Shown in pieces: positions 43,108 through 54,610 of a DNA stretch of 64,000 nucleotides (its first letter is position 1; each line of letters opens with the position of its first letter). Under the pieces are notes generated by a model. The model worked only from the letters and a program-made list of their open reading frames with translations, was not told where the DNA came from and did not search any database. The position numbers and the translations under genes were made by a program. The DNA comes from Lantana camara (lineage: Eukaryota; Streptophyta; Magnoliopsida; Lamiales; Verbenaceae): contig CM074860.1 of assembly GCA_037501455.1 (NCBI GenBank), forward strand, positions 36,156,501 through 36,220,500, given 5' to 3'.

Positions 43108-46100
43108 TGTGACACCCCGTCTCTTCGGCAAGCCAGGTATGACTTAACGAAGGGTTTCTGATGTTTTAATTTCTCGTTTGATTTAATTTATACGTCGATT
43201 TAATTGTTTAAGTGACTTATAAGCCCTAATTGTTTAAGTTTTACGTTATGATTTCCGTATTTAATTCCTATTACTTGATTTTAATTCCCGAACTTCGTGA
43301 ATATGTGAAATACTTGAATTATATGACTTATGAACTTGTTTACATGTTTATTTTTATTCTTTTATACTTGTTTGATTTGGTCGGAGACCATTTCTTTATT
43401 TTTGGGATTCGAGGGCATAACGAGCTTTAGCAAGCCTTGGATTCCGGACGGCACATCTTGAGCTTGGGAATTCGGATTCGAATTCCGGAAGTGGTGCCGG
43501 ACTCATAACGAAGATGTGGAACTAAGGACCCTAACTTTGTAATTTTCTAAGCCCATTTGCACCCCCGTATTTCCTCCGAACCGAACAGCACGTGCAGATT
43601 ACCACATTGGAGTATTTTGGGCATAACTCTTTCAATATTCAACATTTTGACTTGATTCTTGGCCCCACATCACCCCAACTTAATACACTACCACCCCCTC
43701 TACCCCCATTCTCGGTCAAGACAATGAAAGGGAGGAAATTGCAGCTTCTTTGGAGAGAAGAAAACCATTCCGTCACTATTCACCAAGAGGAGGAATTGTG
43801 CTCTAATCTCCATTTTTCTCTATCATCTTCAAGAGGTAAGTGTACTTTTGGTATCTCCATCCTTGTGTGATCATTTTAAGCCATGAATCTTGAGTTATAA
43901 CCTAGTTTTGATATAGATTTGAGCATGATAATGAATAGTAAGGGTTTAAATGTGTGTATGGAATTATATGCCAACTGTTGTGTTATTTGTTGATTCCAAG
44001 CTAGATATATGATCACATGAGCCTCATTAATGGTTATATGAACTGAATTTATTTGTTGGTTGCATGGTTGTTAAGTTTCCATTTATGTTCTTAAGAAGTT
44101 TTGCAAGAAATTGGTTGAAACTCTTCCACATCTTGATCCCTCTTTGTTATCGGTTGTTGCATGAAGTTTGGGGCCTAGAACTTGCTAGTTTTGTGGCTGT
44201 TTTTTGTGGTTCTTGTGTTGCTTGGCTTCCCCTCCTTTCTCCACTTCGAAATAACCCTGCTGCTGCTTTTTTTCCCGCTGTCAACCTCTCCCCGGGCGGG
44301 TAGATTTTGTGAAGAAAACTCCCCGGGCGGTTACCCTTTATGCAGAAACTTTCTGGACTGTTTTCCCCGGGCGGGTAATTTTTGCCTTGTGATTTACCCA
44401 GCCGGTTACCCCTTTATCCGAACTCCGTTTAACCTGATTTTCTGACACGATCAACCTCTTTGAGTCTAGAACACTCTCCAATTAGATTCACCTCAAAATT
44501 CATTCTAGATTGGGAGATATAATCGTTTGATTTTGGTGTCGCCACTTTTCTAAAATTCTGCATTCGTTCAACTTCAAACCTCTGCCATTTTCGGCTCCCT
44601 TCGAACTAAAGTTCGCTACATATCTTTGGAAAGGCCTGTGTGTCTAGTTTCATTTATAAGAAACAAAACTTGATTCCCATTTCTCAAACTCAAGTTATGC
44701 CCGATTTCCTACAGCTTGTTCGTTTCGGTAAAACTGTCAGCTTTGGCCTATTTTCACTCGAAGCCCTATTTTTGTGCTTTTATTCCGTTTTTCCCATATC
44801 TTCTCACCCCGATTGTTATCCTAATATGTTAATATGTTGTAATATGTTATGTTTCATTAATTATTTTAAGTTTATGACCCTGTTTGCTAAGTGTAATTGC
44901 GACATGAATTCATGATCGATATATGAAACGTTTAACGCATCCTTGCATCTCTTGTTATTTCCTTGAACATCGAGCTTATGAATGCATATGGTATGTTATT
45001 ATATGATAAATTATGAGCTTATTTAATATGATATGAGTTTAATTCTTCAATTCGCTATGTGATATTTGGTTATTTGCCCGATATGTCTAAGTATGAATGT
45101 ATAGGACGTGCATTGCATTCTTATGCATCGCCGTGGGTCTAATTGGTTCTTAATCGAGTGTAAGTCTTGAGTATATGTTTGTTCATCTCAGATTTGGGTT
45201 TGGGAGGTGTCAGATCCACCATTTAGCTTCTTCTTGGTCGTCAACTCTCCTCCGCGAGCACTTTTGGTAAAAAGGTGAGGTTTAGGTTTGTTTTCTATTA
45301 GTTAATGCGACCTACGACCCTAGATGCTCGTTTTCAAGCCCGTATGCAAATATATACTATATGCATATTAAATATGTGCTTTATGATATGTTATTAATCT
45401 TGTTAATCCGATTTAATAAGAATTTTTTCTGAAACTATACGTATGGGCGTATATAAGCTTAAAAATGGTTTTACAACAAGGCTATGCTCCAAACCGTGTA
45501 TCGTCAAGCAAACTATGGATTTCCCTCAGCATGTTATGAATTAGGAAGACACGGAGAGGCACGTGTATAGCATATGTCGAGTTGCACGGTAAGGTATGTT
45601 TCTTAAGTATGAATCGTATGTTTGTAGGTTTCGCGAGTTAGGTATGTTTCTTATGAGTCTTATGTTTCCTTACGAATCTTATGAATCCCTGGACCCCGGA
45701 GGCGTGAGTAAGGATGCTTGAGGTGGTGTTGGGCCGGCAGGTTAAGCCTGTGCACATGCTCCTTAATGTACTTTGCGGGATCGCTACCCCACGTATAGGT
45801 ATCGAGTTGCACGATGTGGGCCCGTAACCCGCGTACAGAATTCTGGAGAAGGTGGATGGAATATGGGAATATGAGTCCTATGAATTTTATGTATTTATGT
45901 TTCATTATGTTTCTTATGAATTCTTTTATTAAGAGGTAAGGTTGACCCGTACTCGCCAGGTAATTTAAGTTTGTTTTATTATAATTGATTATGAGACGGG
46001 ATAGGAGAGTTTGTTTCAATATGAGATTTCTATGGTAAACTATGATTCGATCTGAATATAAGAATCCCTATGAGTTTTAATATGAATCCATATGCGTTCT
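43108..46100 (+). mobile_element. 5' LTR of I, first part
   Basis: TGTGACACCCCGTCTCTTCGG start. Promoter-upstream box 43457-43488, donor-like AAGAG|GTAAGT at 43836, palindrome array 44288-44411, then the module CCGAACTCCGTTTAACCTG shared with B and L. Interrupted by J at 46100. Confidence 0.92.
44288..44411 (+). repeat. Palindrome array of I 5' LTR (CCCGGGCGGGTA type)
   Basis: CTCCCCGGGCGGGTAG, CTCCCCGGGCGGTTAC, CCCCGGGCGGGTAA and ACCCAGCCGGTTACC. The 3' LTR copy is at 57583-57707. Confidence 0.8.
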
Positions 46101-46568
46101 TGTAGCACCCCGAAGCGAAGGGCACCACATCCCCCGCACCATAGCCCGACACGTGTAACGAAATAGAAAATCTGCACACGTACCAAGCTATAGCGAACGG
46201 AAGACAAGCAAAAACTCTCACCTAAGCTAGGCGGTCTAGACACTAAAACAGAGTACGCAATAAAATAAAACATATGGGGAAGCAACAGGATCAACAAATA
46301 CTATCGTCATACATGCTCAAGAGAGTAAAAGATATACATGTGATGCCACTCCAGGGCCAAATAAAAGCTTACAAATTCCAAATTCGAGTCATAGACATAA
46401 TCTTATACATATCTCCAAAATACTAAAGCGAGAGATAAAGATGCAGTATGCAAAAGACTCGAACAACTCGACTCGAACGACCCAAAAGAAAACCGCCGCC
46501 TAGCTCAGACCGAACCCTGCATCTGCAACTCAAAAGCAAAGGGAAAAAGGGGAAACGACATCGAGGGT

Positions 46569-46583
46569 CAGTCCTCAAGACTG
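46569..46583 (-). other. Hairpin SL2 in LTR J (CAGTC/GACTG)
   Basis: CAGTC pairs with GACTG; the flanking CCCCTCAC is as in G, A and I. Confidence 0.55.
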
Positions 46584-46893
46584 GTGAGGGGCTAACTCAC
46601 GCACACGTACATATACATAGAGACAAAGCATATTCAAAATCATAATATTCATGAACCAGGGCGTGGTTTTTTCAATCCAAAGCATTTTATAGAAGAAAAG
46701 TTAGGCTAAAGGCCAAAATCTACCAAATTTTAATAATTAGAAGTCCACTCCCGTTTCACGATTCGAATTCATAATCAAATTCAAACTAACTCGGCGAGTA
46801 CGAGTTTTCAAACCAACCTCCTTCATATAGATTCAAACTTATATTCAAATTCAAACGAAAACCAAATCAAACGTACCTTCCCCAACACTGGGT

Positions 46894-46923
46894 GATAGAA
46901 GGGTTGTGCACACCCTAACTATC
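46894..46923 (-). other. Hairpin SL1 in LTR J (GATAG/CTATC)
   Basis: GATAG/CTATC outer stem with GGGT/ACCC inner stem. Confidence 0.6.
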
Positions 46924-48180
46924 CATTACTTTATGTATGCGTCGTGAGTTTCATGACGCTCATGCCCGAGGATTCCATCCCCCACCAAACCTCCTAGTGG
47001 GTTCCGGGTTGATCCTATCCAACAGGAGAATGTGCACAGGGGTCATAACCGGCCACCCCATGGTCGTCCCGGGTCTCCCTTACTCACATCTCCGGTGCCC
47101 AGATTCAAACTCAAACTCAGGGTTTTAAATAAAAGACTTATCTTTCAAAGTCAAACCTCGCTATGTATTCAAATTCATATTACACACACCAACTCGTTTT
47201 CAAAACAAATAACCGAAAACATATCTACGTATATATACAAAGCGTTTTAAAAAGGGTTTCATAACAAACGGGCTAATTCCCAGAAAATACATAACAAACA
47301 CGTATCTAAATATATATATATATATATATACATAGGTCACATGCGGGCTTAAAACACATTTAGGGTTGTAGGTCATAATAACTAAAAGAAAGAAACCTCA
47401 CCACGACGAACAAACCGAACGAACAGGTTCAAAGCACACCTACGGAGCGGCTCCACACCAACGAGCTACTCCACTCGAACAATCTAAACAAGGGAACAAC
47501 ACTTAGACTCAATATGAACTAAGGAAACGCTCGGTAAATGCACATGAATGCATATGATGCAATGCAATTCATATAATTTCATACTTAGGGGTATCGAAGC
47601 AAATATCGAAATATCACATAAATAAACCAAGAAACAAAATTCATTTTACTTCAAATAAATTCATATTAAGTCATTTAATATCATACCACGAGCATCCATA
47701 ATTCCTACACGTATATATTCATCGAATTCATTTTATATATGCCACTTAAGATCATAATATTCAAAGAAATATTCAAAGATTAAACAAATGAAAATCACAT
47801 AATTAATTTAATAGTTAAATACATAATATATAATATAATATATTTCATATATATATTCATTTATAACGTGCATGCACAAAATATTTAACACACACACATG
47901 CACTCACGTAAACAAATGCATTCACTTAACATATTATACATAAATATGTAATATATTACACAAATATATACACTAACGCACCCATACACATGCATACTAA
48001 GGTAAATTGCATGCATTTAATATATAATACACTCAATATATACTGCATATATATACACACTCATGCATGCAACACACACCACACTAACCCACATGCATGC
48101 AATAGATATACGTTACATATATATACACAACATGCACAGTCAAACCAAAAAAAGAAACGCAGCAGCACAGCAGCAGTAGG

Positions 48181-48305
48181 CTCCCCGCCCGGGGAGATTC
48201 CACACACAAAACTCCCCTGCCGGGGAGTTTCATGCAGTAGCCGCTGCAAGGGAAAGTCCCCGCCCGGGGACTTCCAAGAGCAAACTCTCCCCGCCCGGGG
48301 AGAGT
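48181..48305 (-). repeat. Palindrome array of LTR J (CTCCCCGCCCGGGGAG type)
   Basis: CTCCCCGCCCGGGGAG, ACTCCCCTGCCGGGGAGT, AGTCCCCGCCCGGGGACT and CTCTCCCCGCCCGGGGAGAG. Outer bases change in pairs between copies (A-T, C-G), keeping each symmetric. Confidence 0.85.
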
Positions 48306-49814
48306 GGTGCTGCGGAAAAAGTGCAGGAACAGCAGCCCCGATCCCCTGTTCCAAAGCTTCAACCACAAAAGCAGCATACCAGATACAAAGCAGCAACAAA
48401 TCACAACCAAGGGAACCATTAATCAGGTAAAGATCAGCTATTAAAGTCCCTACAACCTCCGGCAACAACAACATACGAAGACAACAACAAAGAAGATGGA
48501 AAAACTTGAAATTCATTAATGGTGAAATCCCATACAAGGTATATAACTCAAATACAAGGCAAGGAATAGATCAAGGATGCAACAAGGAGCTCATAGTACT
48601 TCACGGATCGAGAATCGAACCACGAACGAGCAAGAAATTCACAAAACATCACCAGCCCTCACTATTCATATATCAGCCCCAATCAAAGCCCAAATCATCA
48701 TCAAATGCAGCAATTATACACTTAAAAGAAATAGGAGGATATATAGAACAACAATGAGGGCTTACCTTTCGAATTTGAGGCGAAAAGACGAAGAAACAAG
48801 ATCAAAATCCTAAAAAATGAACAGTAGAGGATTTCTCTCTTTTTTCCCAATTCAGCAGCTTCTCTCTCTTCCCATATGCTGAGTTCGAAATTGGGGTTAA
48901 TAGTGGGTGAAAGTGGGTTAAGTTAGGGTTAATTAGGCTCAAGAATCAAGTAATTTGGTTAAGAAATGAATTAGTTATGGCCAAAATACTCCAAGGTGGC
49001 AGATTTGCTCGAATAGTTCGTTCCGGACAAAATACGGGGGATCAAACAGGCTTAGAAAAAAGTGAGGACAAGTCCTATAGCTTCCAAATTTTGTCACGAG
49101 TCCAGCGATACTTCCGAAATTCGAATCCGAATTCCCTAGCTCAAGTTACGGTCTCCAGAATCCAAAGCGCGCTAAAACTAGTTAGGCCCTCGAATCCCCA
49201 ACAATTAAAATATGGCTTGTTACCATATCAAACAAGTCGGAAAAATTAAAACGAGCATATAAACGAATTCATAACATGTATAATTCATGCATATTAAATC
49301 GGCACGAAATTTCGATCTCAAATCGAGCACAAACGCAACATATTTTCAACAAATAAACATATTATTCAAATAATAAAATTAAATTTTCAAAAAAAAAAAA
49401 AATTTAAAATAATAATTAAACGAATTAAATTAAATTAAATTTTTATTAAAAAGACTATTTTTCAATTAGGTCCAAAACTTTCAAAAAGTTTCAAATAAGT
49501 CAAAGTTCAAATTTCAATTAAGTCTAAAATTAAATAAATCACACAATTAAGCCCTTAATCACATAATTCACAAAACTTAGAATGCTCGGAAATTAAATTC
49601 ACATATCATAAAATTCATAAAAATTCGTATCATCAATCACTTAGGCAACTTTTGACATATAAATCGAATATTTCATATAAATTCAAATAGTTCATATTAG
49701 AATTTCAAATAATAAAGTGTAATTCAATTAATTATGAAATTAAAATAATTTAAATTGCACAATTAGCTCTCTCGTAAGTGCGTACCCGGACGGCCGAAAA
49801 ACCGGGGTGTCACA

Positions 49815-50020
49815 ATTCTTGAATCTATGAATCCTTACGAGTTTTCAAACTTAAGAATATATGAATAAACATGAGTTCTTTATTTTTTTGGAAAATAGAT
49901 TTGGTATGTAAAACCCTACCCCGGTTCATAGTCTTTTGTTTAATACTTGCCTTGGTCTATATGTATACGTGTGTGGGTGTGCGTTAATTCCCCTCACTCA
50001 GTCGGTGGACTGACCCTCTC
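49815..50020 (+). mobile_element. 5' LTR of I, second part
   Basis: Matches 59403-59612 of the 3' LTR. Includes SL2 CAGTC/GACTG (49999-50012). Ends at GACCCTCTC, about 43 bases short of the point where the LTR resumes at 53158. Confidence 0.9.
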
Positions 50021-51221
50021 AGTCGTACAGGTATGGGTTATGTGATAATTACGTGCGCGTTTAATTTATTTTAATTACGTCATTATTCGTTTTATTTTAT
50101 CTTATTTGAAATTCTCGAATATTTAAATTATTTGAAATTGAATTTATATGAATTCTTGAACAATATGTCCTTGTGTGATTTGTTTGCTTGCCGTTTCGTT
50201 ATGGAATGAATTCGAAATTTCGTGGAAATTAAATATGTTGGAAGTATACATGATATGAATATGGATATATGCTCGTTTCATATTTTCGGATCCATTTGCA
50301 TGATTTTTGAATTTATTTCGGTTTTGGAATCCAAAACGGGGGCTAACGAGCAATTAACTCACCCTTGGTTCCATATGTGATTTCTTGAGCTCGGGAACTC
50401 GGATTCGAGTTCTGTCAACTTCGTTGAACTCGTATCGAAGATTCGGGTTTAATGAACTTAGCCTCATATTTTTCTAAAATCATTTGAAACTCCAAAATTC
50501 AACCGAGAAACGAAGCGGCCGCCAAAACTCCCACACTTTACTAAAATGGCCATAACTTTTTCAAACCTTGACCAAATTAACCATGGTTGGAGTCTTTAGA
50601 ACCCTAGTTCTTCCCACTATCACTCCTCACTCTCTCTCAACCGAACCATACTCCTCACAAAGAGAAAAGTCAGCCACAAACCCCTGTTTTCCAGTTTCAC
50701 CTCGCCACTTTACCAGAGCTCAAATCTCTTCCAACCTTCATCCAATCCACAAGGTGAGTTTAGAATAGTTATATACATTCAATTGTGGTCATTTTGCTCC
50801 ATGCATCCCTAAATTTGAGCATATATTCATGGAGTTTGGAGAAGATGAATGAATAGTTAGGTTATGACTCCAATTCTTGAATTCATGCTATTTGTTGCTT
50901 TATGATCTGAATTGATGCTTGTTTGTTGATCATTTAAACTCCCTAACTTCAATAATTACCTTATATTTCGTGGTACTTGATCATAGCATAATTTACCATT
51001 GTTGCCTATCATGAAAACTTGAAGAAAAATAGCAAGAAATAATCTGCTCTTTCATGCCTAGCTGCTGTCATGATTTTGGGACTAAATTGATGTGTTCTTT
51101 TTCGTGTGTTTTTGCATGGCTTTGAAGTATATATATTGTTCTATCTGTATCCCCTGTTTTGCCAAGGTTTTGGGTCAGTTTTCAGCTGCAAAGTCGAAGA
51201 AGGAACTGCTGTCTGCATGAG

Positions 51222-51419
51222 CGAACGACCCGTTCGCCGGGGGCTGAAGAAATGGATTGAACGACCATTCAGTCCATTGCTGCTGGTTCTGTACATCTGA
51301 ACCCCCGTTCAGATTTCTTCATGCAAGGGACTGAACGGCCGTTTAGTCCCATTTTGGTCCCGGAGTTGGTTCTGTGACGTTGAACGCCCGTGCATGGTAT
51401 TTTTGAACCCCCGTTCGTG
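51222..51419 (+). repeat. Palindrome array of LTR K (TGAACGGCCGTTCA type)
   Basis: CGAACGACCCGTTCG, TTGAACGACCATTCAG, CTGAACCCCCGTTCAG, CTGAACGGCCGTTTAG, TTGAACGCCCGTGC and TTGAACCCCCGTTCG. Confidence 0.8.
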
Positions 51420-52341
51420 TGCTGCTGCTGCTGCTGCTTTTTTCTTGTCCTTGTTGTGGTTTATTTGATCCTTTAGCTTCTTTAATGTCTTGTAAATGTT
51501 GTTAACTTGCTACACTACATGTTATACTTCTTGTTTTGAATTTATTACGTGATTTCGATGCTTATACGTGAAATATGATCATATGCTCCCTTGTTTGCAA
51601 TGCATGAACTAATGTGTTGTTTATTTGGTTTGTTTGATATTTTATTTATTCCTTTATGATATTTGTAAATTGTTAATATGTTAAATGGGGTGTTTTGAGC
51701 ATTTTATTAAATTTATGGATTCATTTGACGTGACATGTGAGAGATATGAACTCGTTTAAGTATGAACGCTTCATTGAATGAAATAATTGTTTGATATATG
51801 TATTAAATGCATTAATTGAGTACTTGAGCATCATATTATCATCTTTTATGCATTCATGTCATGTGCATTACATTGCTGAGCGTTTATCTGGTCATTTGAA
51901 TTACACTTCACTTTCTTTGCACAGATCCGTGTCTAGTTGGAGAAGAGGACGAGCAGTGAGACTCTTCTTGCTTTCTTTTGTTTTTCAAGGTGGGTTTCTC
52001 TTCTATTTAGATAAATGACCCTATATATATTCCCAATGTGAAAGGTTTTAAGCCAAATTAATATATATATATACCGAGTCTTTCAAAGATTCTACGATTT
52101 TAACGTTAAGCCCTTTTCTTTATTAAACACCCTACCCAAATGTTTTGGTGAGTATTGACTGATTGCACTGACTGGGGCCCGAGACTTAGTGTACGTGGCT
52201 ATCCGGGGAAGCACAGGTTGACGGTGAACCCGTACACTAGTTTCACCAAACTACAGAGTTCGGAACTCACTAGGAGATTAGTGAGGAAAGGAAGCTGAGT
52301 GCCTTTGGGGAACTCATGAAACCACTCTGGCCAATGACTGA

Positions 52342-52370
52342 GGTGGCCGGGCATTGCAAACCCGTCCACC
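52342..52370 (+). other. Hairpin SL1 in LTR K (GGTGG/CCACC)
   Basis: GGTGG/CCACC and CGGG/CCCG stems, loop CATTGCAAA. Followed by GTCCGGAGG. Confidence 0.6.
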
Positions 52371-52697
52371 GTCCGGAGGAAGAAGGGGATTATATGAATG
52401 ATTATGATTGATTGAATGATTATGATTGATCGATTGATTGAGCACGAAGGAATGTATGCATGAAAACTTAAATTAACACTTTAATGGTTACACGAGGTGG
52501 AGGTTGGAGACTTAGCCTTCTCGCCAGGCTCACGTATAACTTATTGATTGAATGAAAATGAGAGTTATAAACCCGTTGATGACTTCTTGTTTACCCACTT
52601 GGGAAAACTGTTTAAAAACCTATTTCGGGATTATAACATGCATGAATGTGTTTAATTTCCGCATTACTTATATATTATACCCTGTTTTTATACCCAC

Positions 52698-52714
52698 CAG
52701 TCTCTTTTAGACTG
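52698..52714 (+). other. Hairpin SL2 in LTR K
   Basis: CAGTCT/AGACTG, about 28 bases before the acceptor-like site. Confidence 0.55.
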
Positions 52715-53157
52715 AACCCGGTTTGTTTTTAGTTGTGTTGTGTAGGTGTGAGTGGAGCTAGGCGGGAATTCGAGTCGGTGTGTATCTCGCATTTGCTTCT
52801 AGCTTCTCTTTTGAGTCTCGCACGCACTCATATTTATCTTTATGACTCTTATATAATAAATTGTTGACTCGAGCGTTCTTGGTTAGGTCGTGATGGCACC
52901 TAATTGTTGTAAATACTTTACTTTTGGAGCTTGGTGGCTCATTGTGAATATTATATGATATATAATGCTTCCGTTTAATCGCTTTCATTTGGATTAGTGT
53001 TATCTCTTGTTTATATGGTTTAAGGGTTAGTCCCGCCTAGCATAGCGTGTGTGTGCGTCCCCTTTCGTCGTGATTTAGCTCGTGTATGGATTATCCATTT
53101 CATATGCGGGTCGGGTCTTGGTGCAGGGGATGTGGTACCTTGCACTCGGGTGCTACA

Positions 53158-53539
53158 TGCAGTCGTGGGTCGGTCAAGTTCTAGACTCCTAGCTTAAGTT
53201 GCATTTTCACTTGCATTCGGTTACACTTTTATATATGATTTAAATTTGATAATGGAATTATGTATGTATCTTTGAATTCTATTTATGTATTTATATTTCG
53301 GGACAGGCCTCTAGGGATAGTTGAACCCATTTTGTGGATTTATCTTCTTGGATTTTATTATATGCTTCCGCTTTCTTAATATTTTGCGTGCTCTGGTCCT
53401 GTCTTAGCTCCGCCTGGCTTAGCGAGTGTGTGTAGGTTCCCGTTCGCTTAGTCTTGGGCTCATGTATAGATTTCTATTTCATATGTGGGTTCGAGACTAG
53501 GTGCGGGGGATGTGGTGGCGCATTGCTCCGGGCGCTACA
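53158..53539 (+). mobile_element. 5' LTR of I, last part
   Basis: Resumes at AGTCGTGGGTCGGTC (compare 59661). Ends GTGCGGGGGATGTGGTGGC...GGGCGCTACA. Confidence 0.93.
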
Positions 53540-53547
53540 TCTTAAAG

Positions 53548-53560
53548 TGGTATCAGAGCT
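53548..53560 (+). other. Primer-binding site of I
   Basis: TGGTATCAGAGCT, eight bases after the LTR edge. Complementary to the 3' end of initiator tRNA-Met, the usual primer of plant LTR elements. It overlaps a hairpin CTCCGG...CCGGAG (53559-53579). Confidence 0.95.
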
Positions 53561-54217
53561 CCGGGTTGCAAAACCGGAGTTCTAGTGTCATGTTGTATCG
53601 AGTATAGGTTGTACGACGTAGGAACAACATGCTAATATGTGCATTGCATTAAGATATGTGACTTTCTTGAATTATGTGTTTTAAAACTATTACTTTCTTT
53701 CTTAAATTGTTGTTGTTGCATACTTTATGTGCGTTAATGGCTCCTTTTATGTGCCATAATCACTCACTAACAGCATGCATCATAGTTTCACCTCCCTTGT
53801 GTATTATAGGTTAATATCCTACAACGGTCAATCACTTCTCTCAGCTACCTTGGCCCCTGAGTTAAAATCGGGATCAAGTAGAGGTAAAGACTTTATACAA
53901 CCTTTAATGTTATCACAAAGATAAACAATCCACCAAGATAAAGGGCAAAATTGCTCGATTTATTGGAAGGGATCTTTTGGGCGTATTAAACGTGTCATTT
54001 TCTAAAGAGCAAGCTCGGGCACTAATTGTGGAGGACCAAACCACCCCTACGGAACTTGTAGAAAGCAATTAGGAGCTTGTTTTAGTGCGGTGCTTCTGAA
54101 CACAAGGGAGATTCATGTACTTACAATACTCCAAAGAATTAGTTCAAATCCAGGAGGAAATTAGAGAAGATTTTCGAGAAATGGAAATCGGGATCTAGTC
54201 TAAAGCTTGGATCAAGA
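53561..54217 (+). other. Leader and decayed 5' part of the I internal region
   Basis: Leader motif GGTTGTACGACGTAGGAAC (53628) matches those of C and D. No continuous frame; it should contain the start of Gag. Confidence 0.5.
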
Positions 54218-54610
54218 GTAACCAGGAAGCTCTTCGAGTTGAATCCAAGAAATTGAAAGAAAAGAGCCGAGTAGGAAATAGCTCGGGATTGGGATCAAAG
54301 AGGAGCCAAGAGGATCCTCAAAAGGGACCGAAAGGAAATGAAGGGACTTCCATCTATGGGGCAAACCCCATGCGCTCATTGTAGAAGAAATTCTCACACT
54401 TACGAGAATTGTTGGAAGAGATTGGGTCGATGCTTTGGATGTGGATCGCCAAAGCACAAGTTGAAAGAATGTGATCGGCGAAGGCCAAAGAAACATCCGG
54501 GAGGTAATTGCATCCATTGCATGAGCATCCATCCCACATTGTATTTTATACTTACTTGGAATGTGTGTTGCATATTGCCATCACTTGTTGTTTCTTATTT
54601 AAATTTGTGA
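54218..54610 (+). pseudogene. Gag nucleocapsid remnant of element I
   Basis: A frame from 54218 gives a charged K/E/S-rich segment (E-A-L-R-V-E-S-K-K-L-K-E-K). A frameshift near 54340 leads into a 90-codon frame (54338-54610) with two zinc knuckles: C-x2-C-x4-H-x4-C at residues 12-25 (C-A-H-C...H-T-Y-E-N-C) and again at 32-45 (CFGCGSPKHKLKEC), followed by a basic R-R-R-P-K-K. The tandem knuckle layout with a seven-residue gap is as in plant chromovirus Gag. Sequence after residue 60 is unrelated. Nucleic-acid binding is the family role; this copy is broken. Confidence 0.8.

Larger units (their letters stand above)
46101..49814 (-). mobile_element. Solo LTR J (3714 bp) nested in I 5' LTR
   Basis: Plus strand TGTAGCACCCCGAAG to CCGGGGTGTCACA. 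Flanks are GTTCT (46096-46100) and ATTCT (49815-49819), a duplication with one mismatch; the intact target GCGTTCTTGAATC is present in the I 3' LTR (59403). Minus strand. Features: SL2 (46569-46583), SL1 (46894-46923), palindrome array (48181-48305), donor-like AAAG|GTAAGC (complement of 48765), promoter-upstream box (49112-49146). No internal region. Confidence 0.92.
50754..52745 (+). other. Predicted intron inside LTR K
   Basis: CACAAG|GTGAGTTT to TTGTGTTGTGTAG|GTGTG, followed by GAGCTAGGCGGGA. Contains the palindrome array and both hairpins. Confidence 0.45.
50021..53157 (+). mobile_element. LTR K, 5'-trimmed, nested in I 5' LTR
   Basis: Begins AGTCGTACAGGTATGGG, which in relatives (complement of 17341-17374) lies about 20 bases inside the LTR, and ends GGGTGCTACA. 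So the first ~20 bases, plus ~43 bases of host, were deleted at the left junction, and no TSD can be shown. Contains the promoter-upstream box (50383-50416), donor-like CACAAG|GTGAGT (50754), palindrome array (51222-51419), SL1 (52342-52370), SL2 (52698-52714), acceptor-like GTGTAG (52745) and GCTAGGCGGGA. Probably a solo LTR. Confidence 0.85.

Noticed and set aside
48506..48813. Overlapping 83- and 78-codon frames near the donor-like site of LTR J
   Set aside because: Low-complexity leader sequence on the strand opposite to the LTR; no motif.
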